This document shows, in pieces, positions 9,154-18,573 of a stretch of DNA of 64,000 nucleotides. The translations under genes were made by a program, and so were the position numbers. This DNA comes from Roseobacter sp. GAI101 (lineage in GTDB: Bacteria > Pseudomonadota > Alphaproteobacteria > Rhodobacterales > Rhodobacteraceae): the NCBI RefSeq assembly GCF_000156335.1, contig NZ_DS999214.1:148883-212882 (forward strand). Reading direction: 5' to 3'. The stretch's first letter is position 1, and each line of letters opens with the position of its first letter. The notes under the pieces are model-generated. The model did no database searches and had not been told where the DNA came from. It saw nothing but the letters and a program-made list of their open reading frames with translations.

Positions 9154-9171
9154 CTTGCATCAGACTTGCAT
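9154..9171. promoter_or_regulatory. Direct repeat CTTGCAT x2, candidate response-regulator site
   Basis: CTTGCAT occurs at 9154-9160 and 9165-9171, an 11-bp period in the divergent region between tctC (start 9051) and the response regulator (start 9189). OmpR/PhoB-type regulators such as the one encoded next door bind tandem half-sites one helical turn apart. The location fits activation of tctC from upstream and autoregulation. Only two repeats were found, so chance is possible. Confidence 0.45.
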
Positions 9172-9188
9172 GGACGGAATAAACTTGA

Positions 9189-9863
9189 ATGCGGATCACT
9201 TTGGTCGAAGATAATCAGAGCCTAGCCAAAGGCATCACCTACCGGCTTGAGGACGCAGGCCATGCTGTCGATACGCTGCATAACGGCGACGCGGCACAGG
9301 ATTACCTGAAAGATGACGGTGCCGACCTCGTGATCCTCGACATCAACTTGCCGGGGACGGACGGGCTTACGCTTCTGGCACAGATGCGCAAACGCAATGA
9401 TGCGCGCCCGGTCATTCTGCTGACGGCACGGGCGGATACCGATGACTGTGTTGCGGGTCTGGATGCGGGGGCGGATGACTACCTGATCAAACCCTTCGAG
9501 ATGGCCGAGCTCGAGGCGCGGGTGCGCGCGTTGCTGCGCAGGCGGGCCATTCCGCAGCAGCAATTGCGCGCCGTCGGTGCCTTGCACTTCGATCCGGTTG
9601 CGCGACAATTGTTCGACCAGCAGACCGAGCTTGATCTGCCGCGGCGTGAAATGTCCGTATTTGAATGTCTCTTGGCCGCAGACGGGCGCCTTGTGTCGAA
9701 AAGTGCCGTGCTGGACCATGTCTACGGGATCGGGGCCGATATCGAGGAAACCGTGGTCGAGGTCTATATTTCGCGCCTGCGCGGCAGGCTGAAGCCGCAT
9801 GGGATCGTGATCCAGACACGCCGCGGCCTTGGCTATCAGATGTCTGCCAAGGCAGACCCATGA
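9189..9863 (+). CDS. Response regulator, OmpR/TctD family
   Basis: A 224-residue protein with an N-terminal receiver domain and a C-terminal winged helix. The acidic pair E7/D8, phosphoacceptor D51 in LDINLPG, T79 and K101 in YLIKPFE are all present. The C-terminal domain ends with VVEVYISRLRGRL and IQTRRGLGYQM, standard for OmpR-type DNA-binding domains. TctD regulators control tricarboxylate transport. It is divergent from tctC and its stop overlaps the kinase start (ATGA), so the pair is co-translated. Confidence 0.92.
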   Translation: MRITLVEDNQSLAKGITYRLEDAGHAVDTLHNGDAAQDYLKDDGADLVILDINLPGTDGLTLLAQMRKRNDARPVILLTARADTDDCVAGLDAGADDYLIKPFEMAELEARVRALLRRRAIPQQQLRAVGALHFDPVARQLFDQQTELDLPRREMSVFECLLAADGRLVSKSAVLDHVYGIGADIEETVVEVYISRLRGRLKPHGIVIQTRRGLGYQMSAKADP

Positions 9864-11236
9864 AACCGAATTCGCTGCGGGCGCGATTGATCCTGATCAT
9901 TTTGCCGCCGCTTCTGGTAATCTCCCTCGTGGCTGCAATCTGGCAATTCCACAATACCACCATCCGCGCCGAAAGCATCTTTGATCGCGGGTTGCTGTCG
10001 GCTGCGCTTGCCATATCGCGGGACGTGGCGGTGTCCGATGGCGACGCGATCAGCCCGTCGACCCGACGGCTTTTGAACGATACCTCGGGCGGGGCCATAT
10101 TCTATCACGTCTATGCCCCTGACGGCGTATTCGTCACTGGCTATTCCACACCACCGATGATGCCGCCGTCAGCGCCCAAGGAAATTACCGATCCCTACTA
10201 TTACAATGGCAGCTATCAGGGGGAAAACGTCCGCGTCCTGCGCTTTCAGGACGGTACAGTCGTCAGCGGTGTGGCGGGCGTGTTCAACATCACCGTCTGG
10301 CAGAATGCGGATGTGCGCAACAGCTTCGTGCGCGATGTGCTGTCGCGCTCCTTCGCCGTGATCGCTCTTTTGGTGACAAGCGTCGCGGTGGTGGTCTGGT
10401 TTGGCGTCGGGCTGGGCCTGCGCCCGCTGCTTGACCTTGAACAAGCCATCGCCAAGCGCACGCCCAGCGAACTTGAACCGATCCGCCGCCCCGTCCCCGC
10501 CGAAGCGCAAGGTCTGGTCACGACCCTGAACGCACTGCTCCACCGCGTCTCGCGCCGGATCAGCTCAAAGGACGAATTCATTTCAAACGCCGCCCATCAG
10601 CTTAGGAACCCCGTCGCCGGTGTTCTGGCCCTTGCCGAGGCGGTTCAGAACGCGCCGAACGCCAAAGCCGTGAAAGAACGCAGTGCAGAACTGGTTCAAG
10701 CCGCAAGAGACGCCAGTGATCTTACGAACAAGCTGCTGTCGTTCGAGCGGGCAAGCGGAACGGATATCCTGCGCGCCGGTTTGCCTGTCGATCTCAAGGC
10801 GTTCATCCGCAATGTCGGGACGGCGTTCAATCAGCAATTCCCCGATCACGAGGTGCGACTGACTTATGTCCTGCCCTCTGCCGATGTCACCGTTCAGGGC
10901 GACGAAGTGATGCTGCACGAAGCTGTCCTTAACCTGCTGACCAATTCCATCATCCATGGCGGCGCGCAGGTGTCGTGCATCACACTGGACCTGTCAGTGG
11001 ATCAATCCAACGCGATTATTCTGGTCACCGATGACGGCGTAGGTATTCCCGCGGACAAGCACATCCAGGCCCTGAGCCGGTTCAGCCAGGCCGGAGGGGG
11101 ACCCGGCAGCGGGCTGGGACTGCCCATTGCGGCACGCGTGCTTGGCAACCACGATGGCAGCCTCGAGATACTGGACAACCCATCGGGCATGTCGATCAAA
11201 CTGACCTTGCCGCTGGCAGAAGATAGCGCGATTTAA
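9860..11236 (+). CDS. Sensor histidine kinase, TctE-like
   Basis: A 458-residue membrane kinase. A first membrane segment lies at about 8-28, a periplasmic sensor region at about 30-165 and a second membrane segment at about 166-188, followed by a HAMP-like linker. The phosphoacceptor histidine is H246 in NAAHQLRNP. The ATPase domain shows the N box (LLTNSIIHGG), G1 (DDGVGIP) and G2 (GSGLGLPI). The start at 9860 overlaps the response-regulator stop (ATGA). It most likely senses an external tricarboxylate and activates the neighbouring transporter operon. Confidence 0.9.
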   Translation: MKPNSLRARLILIILPPLLVISLVAAIWQFHNTTIRAESIFDRGLLSAALAISRDVAVSDGDAISPSTRRLLNDTSGGAIFYHVYAPDGVFVTGYSTPPMMPPSAPKEITDPYYYNGSYQGENVRVLRFQDGTVVSGVAGVFNITVWQNADVRNSFVRDVLSRSFAVIALLVTSVAVVVWFGVGLGLRPLLDLEQAIAKRTPSELEPIRRPVPAEAQGLVTTLNALLHRVSRRISSKDEFISNAAHQLRNPVAGVLALAEAVQNAPNAKAVKERSAELVQAARDASDLTNKLLSFERASGTDILRAGLPVDLKAFIRNVGTAFNQQFPDHEVRLTYVLPSADVTVQGDEVMLHEAVLNLLTNSIIHGGAQVSCITLDLSVDQSNAIILVTDDGVGIPADKHIQALSRFSQAGGGPGSGLGLPIAARVLGNHDGSLEILDNPSGMSIKLTLPLAEDSAI

Positions 11237-11266
11237 CGGCTGTTGTCGCTTGTGGAGAGTGCTGAT

Positions 11267-12364
11267 TTGCGCGATCCTGACGGCATGCCAGTGACCCTTT
11301 CAGATTTCGAAATCGACGCCGCCGGTCGGTTGTCCGCAGATCTTCTTGCCTACCTTGAGGGCGGTGCGGAGGCCGGGCAGAGCGTGACCGAAAACCGCGC
11401 TGCGTTTGGTCGGATCGGGTTGTTGCCAAAACTTCTGTCGCCGTGTGCCGGCGGACATACCCGGACAACCATATTGGGAAAACAGGCCCCGCATCCCATC
11501 ATGGTCGCACCCATGGCGTTCCAGAATCTTTTCCACCCGCAGGGCGAAAGTGCAACGGCGATGGCCGCTGCGGCCCAGGACGCGACGATGGTGCTAAGCT
11601 GTCAAACCAGCACCCCGCCAGAGGACATTGCCACCATCCCGGGCCGTCGCTGGTTTCAGCTTTATATGCAAGCCGATCACGAGGCGACGATGGCGCTGGT
11701 GACCCGTGCCGTTGACTGTGGTGCCGACGCTCTGGTCGTCACGCTTGATGCGCCGATCAATGGGTTGCGCGACCGCGAGGTTGCTGCCGGGTTCACCCTG
11801 CCCGATGATGTCCGTCCCGTGATGCTGGATGTTCTGCCGCAACCGCCGCGCCCGCACCTGCGCGACGGGCAAAGCGTGGTTTTCGACGGGATGATGGTGT
11901 TTGCCCCGACCGCCGATGATCTGGCACGGCTGATTGCCGACAGCCCGGTTCCGGTGATCGTAAAGGGATGCCTGCGCCCTGCGGATGCAACGCGCCTGAT
12001 CGACCTGGGCGCGCAGGGCATCATCGTCTCGAACCACGGGGGCCGCGTGCTGGATACCGTGCCTGCGCCAATCACCCAACTGGCGGCAGTGGTGGATGCC
12101 GTGGCAGGTGCTGTGCCGGTCTATGTCGATGGCGGCATCCGGCGGGGCAGCGATGTGTTCAAAGCGCTCGCCCTGGGGGCCCAAGCGGTTCTGGTCGGAC
12201 GCCCCGTCATGCACGGGTTGATCGTCGATGGGCCGCGCGGGGCCAGCCAGGTGCTTCGCCGCCTGCGCGACGAGCTTGAGGTGACGATGGCCCTGTGCGG
12301 CTGTGCGACCGTTGCCGATATCACGCCGGATCTTCTGACGGGATTCAGCGGAACCGGTAGCTGA
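11267..12364 (+). CDS. FMN-dependent alpha-hydroxy-acid oxidase/dehydrogenase
   Basis: This protein (about 365 residues) belongs to the lactate/glycolate oxidase TIM-barrel family. Key segments are PIMVAPMAFQNL (FMN site), RRWFQLYMQ, PVIVKGCLRP with the FMN-binding lysine, SNHGGRVLDTVPA with the catalytic histidine, and VYVDGGIRRGSDVFKALALG with the phosphate-binding GGIRRG. Three starts are possible: TTG 11243, TTG 11267 (GGAGAG seven bases upstream, chosen here) and ATG 11285. It follows the kinase gene closely and overlaps the convergent tonB gene by 20 bp. It would oxidise a 2-hydroxy acid to the 2-oxo acid; the substrate is not evident. Confidence 0.85.
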   Translation: MRDPDGMPVTLSDFEIDAAGRLSADLLAYLEGGAEAGQSVTENRAAFGRIGLLPKLLSPCAGGHTRTTILGKQAPHPIMVAPMAFQNLFHPQGESATAMAAAAQDATMVLSCQTSTPPEDIATIPGRRWFQLYMQADHEATMALVTRAVDCGADALVVTLDAPINGLRDREVAAGFTLPDDVRPVMLDVLPQPPRPHLRDGQSVVFDGMMVFAPTADDLARLIADSPVPVIVKGCLRPADATRLIDLGAQGIIVSNHGGRVLDTVPAPITQLAAVVDAVAGAVPVYVDGGIRRGSDVFKALALGAQAVLVGRPVMHGLIVDGPRGASQVLRRLRDELEVTMALCGCATVADITPDLLTGFSGTGS

Positions 12365-13160
12365 TCGGGATGGCGAGGTTGAAAGGTCCCGCCCCCATTG
12401 CAGCCGGGGGCGCTGGCAGCGTTTTCTGCCGGTCGAAAATATCAAGCGCGGCTTTGTCGAGAACCGGCCAGCCGGAGGATTTCGACACCTCGCGCGCTTT
12501 GATCTGACCATAGTGATCCACGGTAAAAGCAACCGTCGTGGTGCCTTCGGCGCGGGCTTCGCGCGCGCGGCGCGGATAATCCTTGCCAGCGTTCAGGGCC
12601 AGAACCAATGACTTTTGCCAATCGGTAATCTCAGCCCGTTCTGCATCGGTCAGCCCCTGTTTCTTGGCCGCAGTCTGGGATTTCTCATCCTGACCTGCGC
12701 TGGCCTCGGGCGCGGCGGCAGTGCTTTGCGGGGCGTTTTCGGTTTGGGTCTCTTCCTGGATTTCGCTCGGAACTTCGGTGGCGTCCTTTTCGGTTTCGAC
12801 CTCTTGGTCGGGGTTGGCGATTTTGAATTGCAACTCGGGATCATCCGGCGCGCGCGGCACCTGCGCCAAAATCGGATCGTTCGACGCCTTCGCCTCTTCG
12901 CGCTCGGCGGGGCTGTCCAATGTGGCCTTGCTGTCCTCGGCGGGGGCCCCGTCGGGCAGGTTGGTTTCCGGTGCGGCGATGATCATTTCGACTTCGGCCA
13001 GATCAATCAGTTCGCGCCCTTGAATGCCGGTCTCCTTTGGCGGCTCAAGCGCGGCAGCCTGGGTCAGCCACAAGGCGACCAAGGCTCCATGCACGCCGAT
13101 GCTGAGGCCAGCACCAAGGTACAGACCCATGCCGGAAGAAGGCGCGTAGGCAAAGCTCAT
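12345..13160 (-). CDS. tonB: Energy transducer TonB
   Basis: A 271-residue inner-membrane-anchored protein. One N-terminal membrane segment (about 12-34), a long periplasmic spacer and a C-terminal TonB domain (about 190-271, with AREARAEGTTTVAFTVDHYG and a carboxy-terminal PISYRFR). The spacer is unusual in being rich in Glu, Asp and Ala rather than in the Glu-Pro/Lys-Pro repeats of classical TonB. TonB carries proton-motive energy from ExbB/ExbD to outer-membrane receptors. Its ATG overlaps the exbD stop (ATGA). It is the last gene of the iron operon. Confidence 0.88.
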   Translation of the reverse strand: MSFAYAPSSGMGLYLGAGLSIGVHGALVALWLTQAAALEPPKETGIQGRELIDLAEVEMIIAAPETNLPDGAPAEDSKATLDSPAEREEAKASNDPILAQVPRAPDDPELQFKIANPDQEVETEKDATEVPSEIQEETQTENAPQSTAAAPEASAGQDEKSQTAAKKQGLTDAERAEITDWQKSLVLALNAGKDYPRRAREARAEGTTTVAFTVDHYGQIKAREVSKSSGWPVLDKAALDIFDRQKTLPAPPAAMGAGPFNLAIPISYRFR

Positions 13161-13630
13161 TCAGAGGCACCCTTGGCAGGCGTTTCAGCCAGAGGTGCCG
13201 CAGGTGACGGGCTGCCCTCATCCTCGAGGCCGACCAATCCAATCTTGAGATAGCCTTCACTGCGCATCCTGTTCATCACGGCCATCACTTCGCCATAAGG
13301 AACCGAGCGGTCGGCGTTGATGTAGATACGCGTATCTAAATTCAACTTGGTCAACATACCCAACTGCATGTTCAGGTCCTCCAGCGACACGTCCCCTTCT
13401 CCCACGCTCAGGCTAAGGTCCTGATGTATCGTCACGAATACGGGCTCCTCGGGGCGCGGTGCGGGGGTGCCCGTAGCGACGGGAAGTTCTACGTTCACAT
13501 CGACCGTGGACAGCGGGGCTGCGACCATGAAGATGATCAGCAGCACCAGCATCACGTCGATGAACGGGGTGATGTTGATATCGGCATTGGGGGCAAGGTC
13601 GTCGCCACCGTCTGAAAGTCGTACAGCCAT
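13157..13630 (-). CDS. exbD: Biopolymer transport protein ExbD
   Basis: A 157-residue protein with a short cytoplasmic start, one membrane segment and a periplasmic domain. The motif NADINITPFIDVMLVLLIIF contains the conserved aspartate (D in PFIDVMLVLL) that carries protons in ExbD/TolR proteins. The start at 13630 is 4 bases after the exbB stop; an upstream in-frame extension is a shadow of exbB. The C-terminus has an added Pro/Ala-rich tail. Together with ExbB it powers TonB for the adjacent siderophore receptor. Confidence 0.9.
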   Translation of the reverse strand: MAVRLSDGGDDLAPNADINITPFIDVMLVLLIIFMVAAPLSTVDVNVELPVATGTPAPRPEEPVFVTIHQDLSLSVGEGDVSLEDLNMQLGMLTKLNLDTRIYINADRSVPYGEVMAVMNRMRSEGYLKIGLVGLEDEGSPSPAAPLAETPAKGASE

Positions 13631-13634
13631 CAGA

Positions 13635-14486
13635 TCACTCCGCCGCAAGACGCGAAAGGCTGGCCGGAACAGGTACCGCAGTATCCGCACGATCCAGATC
13701 GCGCGACAGACAGCGTTCGACCAATGCCGCGACATCACCGATCCGGGCGCGGTAGCCGGACACGATGCGGGTGACGTGGTTGTACAGCAGCACTGCCGGA
13801 ATCGCGGCGACCAGACCGATGGCCGTGGCCAGCAGCGCCTCGGCGATACCGGGGGCCACAACGGACAGGCTGGTACTGCCACTTTCCGCGATGCCGATAA
13901 AGCTGTTCATGATGCCCCAGACCGTGCCGAACAATCCGATAAACGGTGCCGTGGATCCGATGGACCCAAGCACCATCGCACCCGATTGCATGGACCGCGC
14001 AGCTCCTGTTTCGATCCGCGAAAGCTCTGACGCGACCCGTTCCTTGATGCCAGCCTTGTTCATTCCGCCGGATCGCGCGACTTCGGCCTGCGCTGCCTGC
14101 ACCATGACGCGCACCGGTCCCGCATAGATCGCCGCATCTGTGCCTTCCAGCGCGCCCTGTTTCGCCAACCGTTTGTAAGAGCGGCGCAGCCGGCCGTTCG
14201 CCCATTTGACCTGCAACAGCTTGCCCGCCCAGACAGTCCAGCCCAGGACCGATGCGATCGCCAGACCGAACATCACGGCTTTGACCACGATATCGGCCCC
14301 CATGAACATGGCCAGCGGCGAATGGCCACCACTTTGCGCCGCGACGCGCATCGGCTCTGCCAGCGCGGGCCCGAACCACTGTTCAGCCGCATTGATCAGG
14401 GCGACATTGACCGACGCCGTGTCCGCTGATGCAATTTCCGGGGCCGCGACAAGGGCCGCTGTGACAAGGATGGTTTGGTATTTCAT
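13635..14486 (-). CDS. exbB: TonB-system proton channel ExbB
   Basis: A 283-residue MotA/TolQ/ExbB protein. It has a signal-like hydrophobic N-terminus (AALVAAPEIASA), a membrane segment at about 67-90, a cytoplasmic helical domain, and two closely spaced C-terminal membrane segments with GSIGSTAPFIGLFGTVWGIM and VAPGIAEALLATAIGLVAAI, the signature of the family. The N-terminal extension with a signal sequence is typical of alphaproteobacterial ExbB. It is 1 bp from the PiuC-like gene upstream and 4 bp from exbD downstream. Confidence 0.92.
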   Translation of the reverse strand: MKYQTILVTAALVAAPEIASADTASVNVALINAAEQWFGPALAEPMRVAAQSGGHSPLAMFMGADIVVKAVMFGLAIASVLGWTVWAGKLLQVKWANGRLRRSYKRLAKQGALEGTDAAIYAGPVRVMVQAAQAEVARSGGMNKAGIKERVASELSRIETGAARSMQSGAMVLGSIGSTAPFIGLFGTVWGIMNSFIGIAESGSTSLSVVAPGIAEALLATAIGLVAAIPAVLLYNHVTRIVSGYRARIGDVAALVERCLSRDLDRADTAVPVPASLSRLAAE

Positions 14487-14487
14487 T

Positions 14488-15171
14488 TTACGTCTCTGCC
14501 CATTGCCGGATGAGGTTGTGATAGATGCCCGTCAATCGAACGGCCGTGGGGGCGTTGAGCCCCTCGGCCGCGGACAAGTCCTGAATGGATTGATCAAGGT
14601 CGAACAGGATCTCGCGCTGGCCCCCGTCGCGGATCATTGACTGGACCCAGAAAAACGACGCCACCCGCGCGCCACGTGTCACCGGCGTGACCTGATGCAA
14701 CGACGTAGAGGGATAGAGCACACAGTGCCCCGCAGGCAGCTTGACCGATTGGGTGCCGTAATTATCCTCGATCACCAACTCGCCGCCGTCATAGTCTTCG
14801 GGGTCGTTCAGAAACAGCGTGCAGGACAGATCGGTGCGCAGCCGCTGGCCTGTCTGCGGATTGACGCGGATCGCATTGTCGACATGCACGCCGAAAGTTT
14901 CGGTGGTCTCGTAACGGTTGAACATCGGTGGCAGCACATGCAGCGGCAGTGCGGCAGACACCCAGGTCGGGTTGGACATCAACCGCTGCAACACCAGCGT
15001 TTGCAGATCGGGCAGGACGGGGCTGTCCAGGGGGATCTGCTGGTTCCGCTTGGTTTGCGCGGATTGGGTGCCCGCGGTCGCGCGACCGTCAGCCCACGCA
15101 GCATCGCCAAGCACAGCCATGATCCTGGAGACCTCGTCAGGGGACAGTATATTTTCGACGCAGACCAACAT
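14488..15171 (-). CDS. PKHD-type 2-oxoglutarate/Fe(II) dioxygenase (PiuC/YbiX family)
   Basis: A 227-residue enzyme. The iron ligands are H96 and D98 in FGVHVDNAI and H159 in SLHQVTPV, with R169 placed to bind 2-oxoglutarate. PiuC/YbiX proteins are genetically paired with catecholate siderophore receptors of the Fiu/PiuA type, as here. Their exact substrate is not firmly known. The start at 15171 has AAGGA upstream; a longer in-frame start would run through the upstream hairpin. It is the second gene of the iron operon. Confidence 0.88.
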   Translation of the reverse strand: MLVCVENILSPDEVSRIMAVLGDAAWADGRATAGTQSAQTKRNQQIPLDSPVLPDLQTLVLQRLMSNPTWVSAALPLHVLPPMFNRYETTETFGVHVDNAIRVNPQTGQRLRTDLSCTLFLNDPEDYDGGELVIEDNYGTQSVKLPAGHCVLYPSTSLHQVTPVTRGARVASFFWVQSMIRDGGQREILFDLDQSIQDLSAAEGLNAPTAVRLTGIYHNLIRQWAET

Positions 15172-15195
15172 GGCTGTATCCTTTCGGGAGAAGGT

Positions 15196-15222
15196 GTCAG
15201 GCGGCACCATCGGCCGCCTGAC
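15196..15222 (-). promoter_or_regulatory. Hairpin between the siderophore receptor and piuC-like genes
   Basis: A perfect 10-bp stem (GTCAGGCGGC at 15196-15205, GCCGCCTGAC at 15213-15222) with a 7-base loop sits between the receptor stop and the piuC-like start. No T-run follows on the minus strand, so it is more likely an attenuator or mRNA-stabilising element than a full terminator. Confidence 0.5.
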
Positions 15223-15230
15223 CTGGAGGT

Positions 15231-17654
15231 TTAGAACTTCATGCTGACAGAGATCGACGCAGACCGGCCCGGCGCGACATACACAAAGGGCGTGCCCGAC
15301 CGGTACAGCGCATCATAGTAGGTTTCGTCCAGCACGTTATCGATGCGCAAGCTGACCGAGGCGTCATCCGTGATGTGGTAATCGGCCATCAGATCAAAGC
15401 GCCAGTAGCTTGGCAATTCGTTGCTGTTGGTCGCGGCGAATGTCCCGCCCCTGACTTTGCCACGCCACGTCGCCTGCCCGCCAAAGCTCCACTTGTCGTT
15501 ATAGTCGTATCGGGCAAGCAGGTTGAACTGCTCGTGGGCGATGTTGGCAAATTCGGCACCGACATTGCTGGCGACGCTGCTTTTCAAAATCTCGCTGTCC
15601 ATCCACGTGGCCCCCCCGAACACGCTCAGCTTGTCCGTCACGTTACCACCAAAGCCCAGTTCGATCCCCCGGACGCGGTATTCGCCCGTATCCGTGGTCA
15701 CGACCGGCTGGCCGCGCCCGCCCGAACTTTCGCGGGCCTTGTCTTTCTGGGTCTGGAAGACGGCGGCCGTCGCCATCAGGTCGCCGAACTGCCACTTGGT
15801 GCCAAGTTCGATCGCGGTGTTCTCTTCGGGTGACAGGATGGCATTCGCGGTATCCAGCCCGTTGTAGCTGCCGCCACCGGCGTCCAGTTCATCCCCGACA
15901 GGGTTGCTGGATGTGGCATAGGACAGATAGACCGTGCCGTTGTCGCGCGGCTTCCAGACGATGCCCGCATTCCAGTTGAACATCACATCATCACGGGTCA
16001 GCGTGGTCGACCCTGCGGCTGTGCCGGTGCGGCTGATGCTATAATCATCCACCCGCGCCCCAAGGTTCAGCTGCCATTGCGGATTGAAGGTGATCGTGTC
16101 ATTCAAGTACAGCGATTTGGTCGTGACCTTGGTCAGGGTGGCGTCCGGATTCAGAACCGGTACCGCCGTCGAACAGCCGCTGGTGTCAGGATTGTAGATC
16201 GAGATCGAACACCCCTCAAGACGATCCGTTGCCGTGCCCCCGCCCACTTCCGAAGACAGACCGACATAGCCTTGCTGGCTGATCTCTTCGCGGGACAGGG
16301 CAAAACCGGCCACGACTTCATGGCGCGCAGTGCCCGTGTCAAAGCCGAAGGACAGCTCGCTTGTGTTGGCGATGACATCATTCACCTGATAGCGGCTTTT
16401 GGGCGACGCTGTCAGCGTCCAGTTCTTCGGGTCGGGATCGGTTGTGTCGGGGCGTTCAGGGGCGGACACGATATAGTCATTCTCGGTTTTGCTGATCCGC
16501 GTCCTGTTGGTAAAGGTCATGCCGGGCGCAATTCCATAGGTCGCCCCGACGGTGGCGACGCTTTGGGTGGCGTCCTGAAAATCGCGATCGGTATCGCCAT
16601 AGAATGTCGACCGATCCAGCGTGAGACGGCCTGCACCCGGTTCAGTGAACGGCACGTTGTTGGTGCCGTCCCATGGCACACCCCAATCGGGCATCTGCTT
16701 CATCCGCAGCTGATAGGCTTCGATGTCAAAGGTCAGCTTGTCTGTCGCCTTGTATTCGGCGGCAAGGGACAGGCCCAGACGGTCGTCCTTGCTGTCGTCG
16801 CGCCCCGCCACACCGCTGACCTGGGCAACAGAACCGATGCGCGTCTTGAAGCGGTCATTCCAGACCTTGTTCCAGTCCAGCTCCTGACGGGCCAGATCGG
16901 CAGTGCCAAAGGTCGTCGTGCTTTTGACGAAATCGGTATCTTGCGCCTGTTTCGTCACCAGATTGACCGCGCCGCCCGCGGTAGAGCGCCCGCCGATCGA
17001 CCCGGACGGGCCTTTGGTAATCTCCACCTGCTCGGCCATGAAGGTTTCGCGTACGGCCACGCCAGAGTCGCGCATGCCATCAATGAAAACGTCGTTCGAT
17101 GACCGGAAACCGCGGATGAAAAGCACGTCGCCGAATGCGTTGCCGCCTTCGCCGGTGCCCAACGTGATACCGGGGGTGGTGCGGGCCAGTTCGCGCACGG
17201 ACGTCGCGTTCTTGTCGCGCAGCACGTCTTGCGTCACGGCGGTCACGGTGCGCGGCGTATCGACCAAGGGTTGCGTCAAAAGCGAATTGCCTGACCGAAC
17301 CGCCTGATAGCCCGCATCGGGGTTGGCGAAGGGGGAGAGACCGTTTTCACCCGCAACCGGCCCTGCAGGGGCGCTTGGCGTAACGGGGGCTGGCGCGGCG
17401 ACGGGCGTTGGGGCCGGCGCTGTGCGCACCGCTGGCTTGGCAGCGGTACGTTTCTTGGACGGTGTTGGCTTGGGCTGCACGGCGGCGGGTTCGGATGTTT
17501 CCACCTCGATCCCCGGCAGCAAAAGCGGTTCGGTCGTGGACTGCGGATAAAGTGCTACAGGCGACGTCGCACCAAGTGCGGCGGCCGTGATCAGGTTGAT
17601 CTTGCGACTTGTGGAATGGCTCCGCAGAGACTGTGGGAATTTCGTTTGTGTCAT
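15231..17654 (-). CDS. TonB-dependent siderophore receptor (Fiu/catecholate type)
   Basis: An 807-residue outer-membrane receptor. An N-terminal export signal is followed by a TonB-box-like GIEVETSE (about 48-55), an unusual Pro/Ala/Lys-rich linker (about 56-103), a plug domain (about 115-240, [55 protein letters not shown]) and a 22-strand-type barrel ending in SISVSMKF with terminal Phe. The start at 17654 has GAGGG five bases upstream. Pairing with a PiuC-like enzyme and its own ExbB-ExbD-TonB supports ferric catecholate uptake. A TGA-N9-TCA element about 90 bases upstream suggests iron regulation. Confidence 0.92.
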   Translation of the reverse strand: MTQTKFPQSLRSHSTSRKINLITAAALGATSPVALYPQSTTEPLLLPGIEVETSEPAAVQPKPTPSKKRTAAKPAVRTAPAPTPVAAPAPVTPSAPAGPVAGENGLSPFANPDAGYQAVRSGNSLLTQPLVDTPRTVTAVTQDVLRDKNATSVRELARTTPGITLGTGEGGNAFGDVLFIRGFRSSNDVFIDGMRDSGVAVRETFMAEQVEITKGPSGSIGGRSTAGGAVNLVTKQAQDTDFVKSTTTFGTADLARQELDWNKVWNDRFKTRIGSVAQVSGVAGRDDSKDDRLGLSLAAEYKATDKLTFDIEAYQLRMKQMPDWGVPWDGTNNVPFTEPGAGRLTLDRSTFYGDTDRDFQDATQSVATVGATYGIAPGMTFTNRTRISKTENDYIVSAPERPDTTDPDPKNWTLTASPKSRYQVNDVIANTSELSFGFDTGTARHEVVAGFALSREEISQQGYVGLSSEVGGGTATDRLEGCSISIYNPDTSGCSTAVPVLNPDATLTKVTTKSLYLNDTITFNPQWQLNLGARVDDYSISRTGTAAGSTTLTRDDVMFNWNAGIVWKPRDNGTVYLSYATSSNPVGDELDAGGGSYNGLDTANAILSPEENTAIELGTKWQFGDLMATAAVFQTQKDKARESSGGRGQPVVTTDTGEYRVRGIELGFGGNVTDKLSVFGGATWMDSEILKSSVASNVGAEFANIAHEQFNLLARYDYNDKWSFGGQATWRGKVRGGTFAATNSNELPSYWRFDLMADYHITDDASVSLRIDNVLDETYYDALYRSGTPFVYVAPGRSASISVSMKF

Positions 17655-17743
17655 TTGGCCCTCGTAAATGCCCATTTCGGGCTGTTGTTCGGGGGCTGGT
17701 CGCAAAGCGGTTGGCTACCTTGTTTGAGAGTGAGCTACCAAAG

Positions 17744-17760
17744 TTGACTAAAAGGATCAA
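17744..17760. promoter_or_regulatory. TTGA-N9-TCAA element, candidate iron-responsive box
   Basis: TGA (17745-17747), nine bases, TCA (17757-17759), extended to TTGA/TCAA, lies about 90 bases upstream of the receptor start. TGA-N9-TCA is the RirA-type box of iron-responsive Rrf2 regulators in Alphaproteobacteria. Short motifs like this arise by chance, but the location in front of an iron operon is apt. Confidence 0.45.
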
Positions 17761-17877
17761 GTATAGAAAAACCCTTGATTAGCGAAAGGTTGCAGGGGTG
17801 CCACGCAGCCCCGAAGGCCACTTAAGCGTCGGTCAAAGGGAGAATCATACGGGGTCGGCATCTTCGGCGCGAGGCCG

Positions 17878-18573
17878 TCAGGCGACCTGCCGGATCGAAT
17901 AGTCCGGCGTTCCCGCCCAGACCAAATCCCAAGAAGCGCCCGGTCGGACATTCTGAACCGCCTGCGGTTCGAAACACACAAGGCAGTTGCCTTCGGGCGC
18001 GCGGACGGACGGATAGATCAGACCACGCGATCCCGTCCGGCGCAGACTTTGGGCAAGGGCTTGCCCCTCGGGATAGCCGACAGCAGGATCCGGATGCAGC
18101 GCCGCGTGCCCTTTATCATCGGTGATATCGTTGAAGCTACCGATGAAATCCGCATGCAGTTCAACGTAGCGGGCATGGTCCTGAAACAGCCCGGTGTATT
18201 CCAACTCTCGTGTGCGATGAAACGCGACCTCAGCGACAGACACCATGGCGTCCCAGGCGCAATACCACGCGCCGCGATCCGCCCCATTGAACCGGTTCCC
18301 GCCAGCACGCGTATAGGTAAAGGCGGCGTTCACATGGGTTTCGCCATACACGCGCAGATCGGCCATGCGGCGATGCCAGGCAAGCTCACGTGGGTCAAGA
18401 TGCAGGCTTTTGCCGCGCTCTGCGTTCAAGCGCGCGCTTGTCATGCCTTCGATTTCGGCAAGAAGCTGCGCTTCCTCGTCCGTCTCGACCAATCCGCGCA
18501 GGACGGGTGATTTATGGTAGGTCGCAGGCACAAGTCGAACAAGACTTCTGTCCGAAATCTCGGTCGTCTTCAC
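17878..18573 (-). CDS. RES domain toxin
   Basis: A 231-residue protein with the RES-domain pattern: GNRFNGADRGAWYCAWD, then VAEVAFHRTREL, and near the end GSRGLIYPSVRAPEGNCLVC. RES toxins are ADP-ribosyltransferase-like enzymes that degrade NAD+ or modify targets, and are neutralised by an Xre/ParS-type antitoxin. Here the start overlaps the antitoxin stop (ATGA at 18570-18573), the usual antitoxin-first order. Conserved Arg, Tyr, Glu and Ser positions appear intact, so it is probably functional. Confidence 0.88.
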   Translation of the reverse strand: MKTTEISDRSLVRLVPATYHKSPVLRGLVETDEEAQLLAEIEGMTSARLNAERGKSLHLDPRELAWHRRMADLRVYGETHVNAAFTYTRAGGNRFNGADRGAWYCAWDAMVSVAEVAFHRTRELEYTGLFQDHARYVELHADFIGSFNDITDDKGHAALHPDPAVGYPEGQALAQSLRRTGSRGLIYPSVRAPEGNCLVCFEPQAVQNVRPGASWDLVWAGTPDYSIRQVA

